Shown here piece by piece: positions 60,501 through 64,000 of a DNA stretch of 64,000 nt. Both the position numbers and the translations under genes were made by a program. Below the pieces are notes generated by a model that was given only the letters and a program-made list of their open reading frames with translations, was not told the DNA's origin and ran no database searches. Within the stretch, counting starts at the first letter, position 1. The number at the start of each line of letters is the position of its first letter. Location of the stretch: positions 961,023-1,025,022 of the forward strand of contig VXAA01001233.1 of assembly GCA_013399115.1 (NCBI GenBank), given 5' to 3'. Origin of the DNA: Anseranas semipalmata (taxonomy: Eukaryota; Chordata; Aves; Anseriformes; Anseranatidae).

Positions 60501-63500
60501 CTCCAGCACAGCCCTGCTCCCGACGCATTGCTTCAGCAAGGTCTGCTGATTCTACAATTTTCCCAACCCGCCCCGTGCACTTCCCCGGTGAAGCACACCC
60601 CAGCCCCGAGCCAAGTGGCAGCAGGGTTTGGGCAGGACTTCCTAAGCCCGTGCATGGCATCCCTCTGCAGATCCTGGCCCCGCCGCGTGATGATCTGGGG
60701 TTCATCCTTCTTGCACGGCACAGTTCCCACGCAAGGGCCAAAATCCACATTGCTATCTCTTAATCCCGTTAAGCTAATGACCATGGGTTTAACCCACAGG
60801 ACTTCAGACCCTGCTGCTTCCCTGGTGCAACCCTGCTCCGCGGCCGCCCACCTGTGCCCCCAAACTCTTATCAGAGCAACGCGGCGGGTCCCAGCCTCCA
60901 GCGATGCCTCCCGCTGAGGCAGCAGCACAAGCTGGAGGCCGGAGAGGCTGCAGGGGCGCAAGGAGAGGCTGTTCCCAAACACGGGGTGCAGGAGGCAGGG
61001 GCTCGGCGCGGCTGGGAGATGGCGGCACCAGCGGCTGGAAGCACCATGGAGCACGAGGGCTTTGCTTGCCAGCGGCTCCCTGGCCGGATACTGCAAGATA
61101 ACCCTGGACTTTCGGCCCCCCGGGACAACCTTTTGCATGGTTCCTTATTCAGGCTACAGCAGCACAATCTGGAGTTAATGGAGAGGAGGAGCTCCGGGTG
61201 GTTAATGCAGCACTGACCGTGGTTATCTGTGCACCAAGCTATAACAACCCCAGCCGGCCGGGGTTTTTGGAGCCCCAGTACCTCTTCCCCATGCAGGGCT
61301 CTCATTCTCATCCCACCTCTGCTGTCCTGACCTGACTCCAGGGAGCCGGAGCCTGGCATGGCCACAAATTCGGGAACGTCCACTGAGCCCCCATCCACAT
61401 CACCATCCCCTCACCACGGCACACTGACCAGCCCTAAGCACGGCTTCTGCTTCTCTGCGAGGAAAGAGCTTTTCTGCTTTCCTCGCCGCTGTTCTTTGGC
61501 CAGCGCGGGGAATCTGGAGGCACACTGAGGGATGGCGTCACCTCCCAGTTGCACCGCTTCTTCCCTCTCCTGCCCACTTTAGCTCATGGTTACAGCACCC
61601 TTCTGCCTCCAAAGCATCGCAGCGAGCAGAGCGGGGAGATGCACGCGAGACCCGGGCATCTCCCAGGGCATGCAGTTTTATTGCAAATTAACTGCCGAGT
61701 CCTGCTGAGACCCCAGGACGCTGCAAGCACCAAGGGCAAAGACCTGGGCACTGAGGCAAGAACCGGCCGAGTGAAATGGTCACTGTCCTCCATCACGCCA
61801 TGCCTAGCACCAAAAGCACAGTTTCTTTTCCTCTTACTCTCCCAAGATCCAAAAAAAGCACTTTTGTACACCAGGGCAGCCACTAAGCGAGACACTGATT
61901 AACCGACACATTTGTGGGAGCGGATGCACTCGCAGAGTCACTGTTGCAAAACTGGAAGCAGTTCGGCGGCCACGGGGCACCCAACCACCCCGCGCAGCTA
62001 CGACGCGAAGCCCTTGGGCACGCTCTCCGTGCCAGGACACTCAGGTTTCCTCTGGCTTCCCGAGCCTGAACCACGTCTTGCAGACAGGAAAATCACCCGT
62101 GAATCCACGCCTGCATGCGGTCCTTGCACCGCGGCTGCTCTAAAACCCCGACGGGTCCCTTTGGGAGGGGGCATTGTAACGCAGCCGGCTGTCGAAGGGC
62201 CTCATCTCCCCTCAAATGCAAAGTCAGTGGTGCAGACGACAAACTCAGGAAGTGAATTTACTTCCATCTAGTTTTCTCCAGAGCTGGTACATTGCAGCGT
62301 GGTCATGTAACAGCTTGCCCAAAGCAAATAGCAAGAAAAGAAAAAAAAAAAGCAAACAGCTGCACCTTACTGAGAGCTGTAACCAGAGGCTAAGGCAAAG
62401 GTGGCACCTGAAAGGCATGTCAGCTGCACCAAATTAAGGCTGCTTTACTCCTGAGCAATTCTGTCCACATCTCTCAATGTTGTTTCCTTTGGGAAACTGG
62501 ATTTACTTTGGAAGACACACCTTCAGCTAACTCAGCTCACAGCTCCTACCTCCTCCTCCAGCATCCCCAGAGCAGCTCTGCAGAAAGTGCACGAGCTGAA
62601 ACACAGAACAGGGGAAAGCCACCCCGCTACAGCCCGATCACGCGAGCGTGGGGCGCACACCCAGCCCCGCGGCGTGCCCGATGCCTGCAGGAGCATTTCC
62701 CACCCGTGTCTCTGCCGCGGCTGTGCTCCCACGCGCACGTTGCAGTGCTGCTTGGTTTTCGCCCAGGTGTTTCGTAGTTCAGCCAAAAGAGTTATCGGGA
62801 TTTTCCGAGTTTTGAGCCTCTCTCCAAAGGAAATATTACTGTGCTTTTTATTTACAGAAGGAAATTTGGGTATTTTTAAATGAGTGACCAGAGGCAGGGC
62901 AATGTGCAACGCCCCACAGAGCACAAAGCTCTGAAAGTTTACTCTCCCTTTTTTTCCCCCCCTTTTTGTCACACCTCTAAAAAGGCAAAGTGTGCCTTGT
63001 TTCTCTCGGCTTGTTTTGTATCGATGCCGTTTTATGGTTCCTCTGAGTCAGCTTCCTCCCTGGGCAGGTCTTTCACACATCAGCAGAGAGCAGGAGCTGC
63101 TGGAAGCAGCAGCGTGCTGGGATTGCCTAACCACGGCTGCGGAGGAGCCCCCGCGCCAGCCCGGGTGTTGGCTCCCGAACTTCGCTGGATCAGTTACCGG
63201 CTGATAGAGCTGGCCCGAGCGCAAGCACAACAAAGACCATCAGTGCTTCAAAGGGCTTTGGATGTAAAACACAGGAGAGGCCAGCAGCACTGCGGCCCCT
63301 GGCTTCCCCAATTCTGGAGGGAAGTTTAATAAGGAGCGGGGACACGCACGGGAGCCCCATGCCGCCCCACTGGCCTCACCACAGGGGCTGGCACGGCTTG
63401 GCACCCAGTCGTGACCCCCCGCGGCCCGCAGCAAGCTTCCCGAAGGGGTTTCCCAGAGAACACGTGCGTGTTCCCAACGCGTCCCTCGCACCGCGGGTGT

Positions 63501-64000
63501 CGTGCAGGCACAATGCACACCAGGACCTGAGCCACCTGCCATCGGCTGCTTTGCAATTTCACCCCGTTCCTGCAAAAACCTTGCACACGATGAAGTCAAC
63601 ACGCACGGGCTGCGACCCCAGGGGCCGCGGCTGACCGTCGGTGCACGAGCACGCAGGTTCTTTGCACCGGCTTCTCCTCAGCCGTACCCACCCGGGGCTG
63701 CGATGAAACTCTCGCCGCGCTCCCCGCTGCGTTGGAGCCCACTTTTATCGGCTAGCTCGGTAAACTCAAGATGGAGGAAGAAGATTATAAATGAAAACCA
63801 GGCTGGAATCCAGAGACGGCCAAAAAACAGCGGCAGGGGCTGGCGGACGAGAGCTGGGTCGGGGGGACGCCTCGGCTCCGCGGGACAGACAATGAGGTGA
63901 GGGCTTTCCACGCTGGTTCTCCCCCCCCTTAGGCTCACCCCACGCCCCGTTGATGCGCGGCACTGGACACCGACCCCTCCCCGCCCCGACGGCACTGCCG
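57575..64000 (-). other. AK4: AK4 5'-side intron (partial)
   Basis: This is GC-rich intronic sequence upstream of the first AK4 exon seen. A search by eye for the P-loop exon (GPPGSGKGT, HLSSGH) on the minus strand found nothing, so that exon should lie past 64000. Long open frames here (up to 255 codons at 59996-60763) have no family likeness and reflect high GC. CpG density rises again near 63.3-64.0 kb. Confidence 0.6.

Noticed and set aside
59996..60763. 255-codon plus-strand frame
   Set aside because: Several frames are open on both strands in the same GC-rich stretch, with no recognisable protein; it lies in the AK4 intron.
57575..64000. miR-101 precursor, which lies upstream of AK4 in human
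   Set aside because: I looked for the mature sequence on both strands and did not see it; it is probably further right.

Overview
The window is vertebrate nuclear DNA: multi-exon genes with GT-AG introns, CpG-rich promoters, two CR1 LINE tails of the avian type, homopolymer runs and scaffold gaps of N (39130-39204, 49788-49963, a single N at 9663). The CR1 tails and the protein divergence point to a bird. I cannot name the species.

Three genes lie on the minus strand, so the gene order reads right to left as AK4, DNAJC6, LEPROT. This is the same order and relative orientation as human 1p31.3. At the left edge are the first two coding exons of LEPROT (997-1012, 741-816) with their GC-rich promoter; the remaining exons lie beyond position 1. 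DNAJC6 (neuronal auxilin) is complete. I could place 19 coding exons from the ATG at 39075 to the TAG at 4390. Every junction is GT-AG and phase-compatible, giving 2,778 nt and 925 residues. Its 3' UTR probably ends near 2250, only about 1.2 kb from the LEPROT start. The last four coding exons of AK4 (mitochondrial adenylate kinase 4) lie at 57574-53730, with a 3' UTR that probably ends near 51540. The exon with the AK4 start codon and P-loop is not seen and should lie to the right of the window.

Non-coding layout: DNAJC6 intron 1 is about 13.2 kb (25865-39062) and holds the two CR1 fragments in opposite orientation. The DNAJC6 promoter CpG island (about 38.9-39.6 kb) carries a short CAG run in the 5' UTR next to an assembly gap. 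The 12 kb between DNAJC6 and AK4 shows no recognisable gene, but it contains an orphan GC-rich island (about 49.1-50.4 kb) with a gap, a G-rich GGAT repeat and a nearby polypyrimidine tract. The right-hand 6.4 kb is the 5'-side intron of AK4.

The genes are neighbours by conserved synteny rather than one pathway: auxilin recruits Hsc70 to uncoat clathrin vesicles, LEPROT (endospanin-1) limits leptin/growth-hormone receptor at the cell surface, and AK4 handles mitochondrial nucleotides. I found no convincing new biological system. The points most worth a second look are an extra DPF motif in auxilin from a longer exon 13, a possible tandem donor at exon 15, a T31 run in front of the exon 15 acceptor, and the orphan CpG island.
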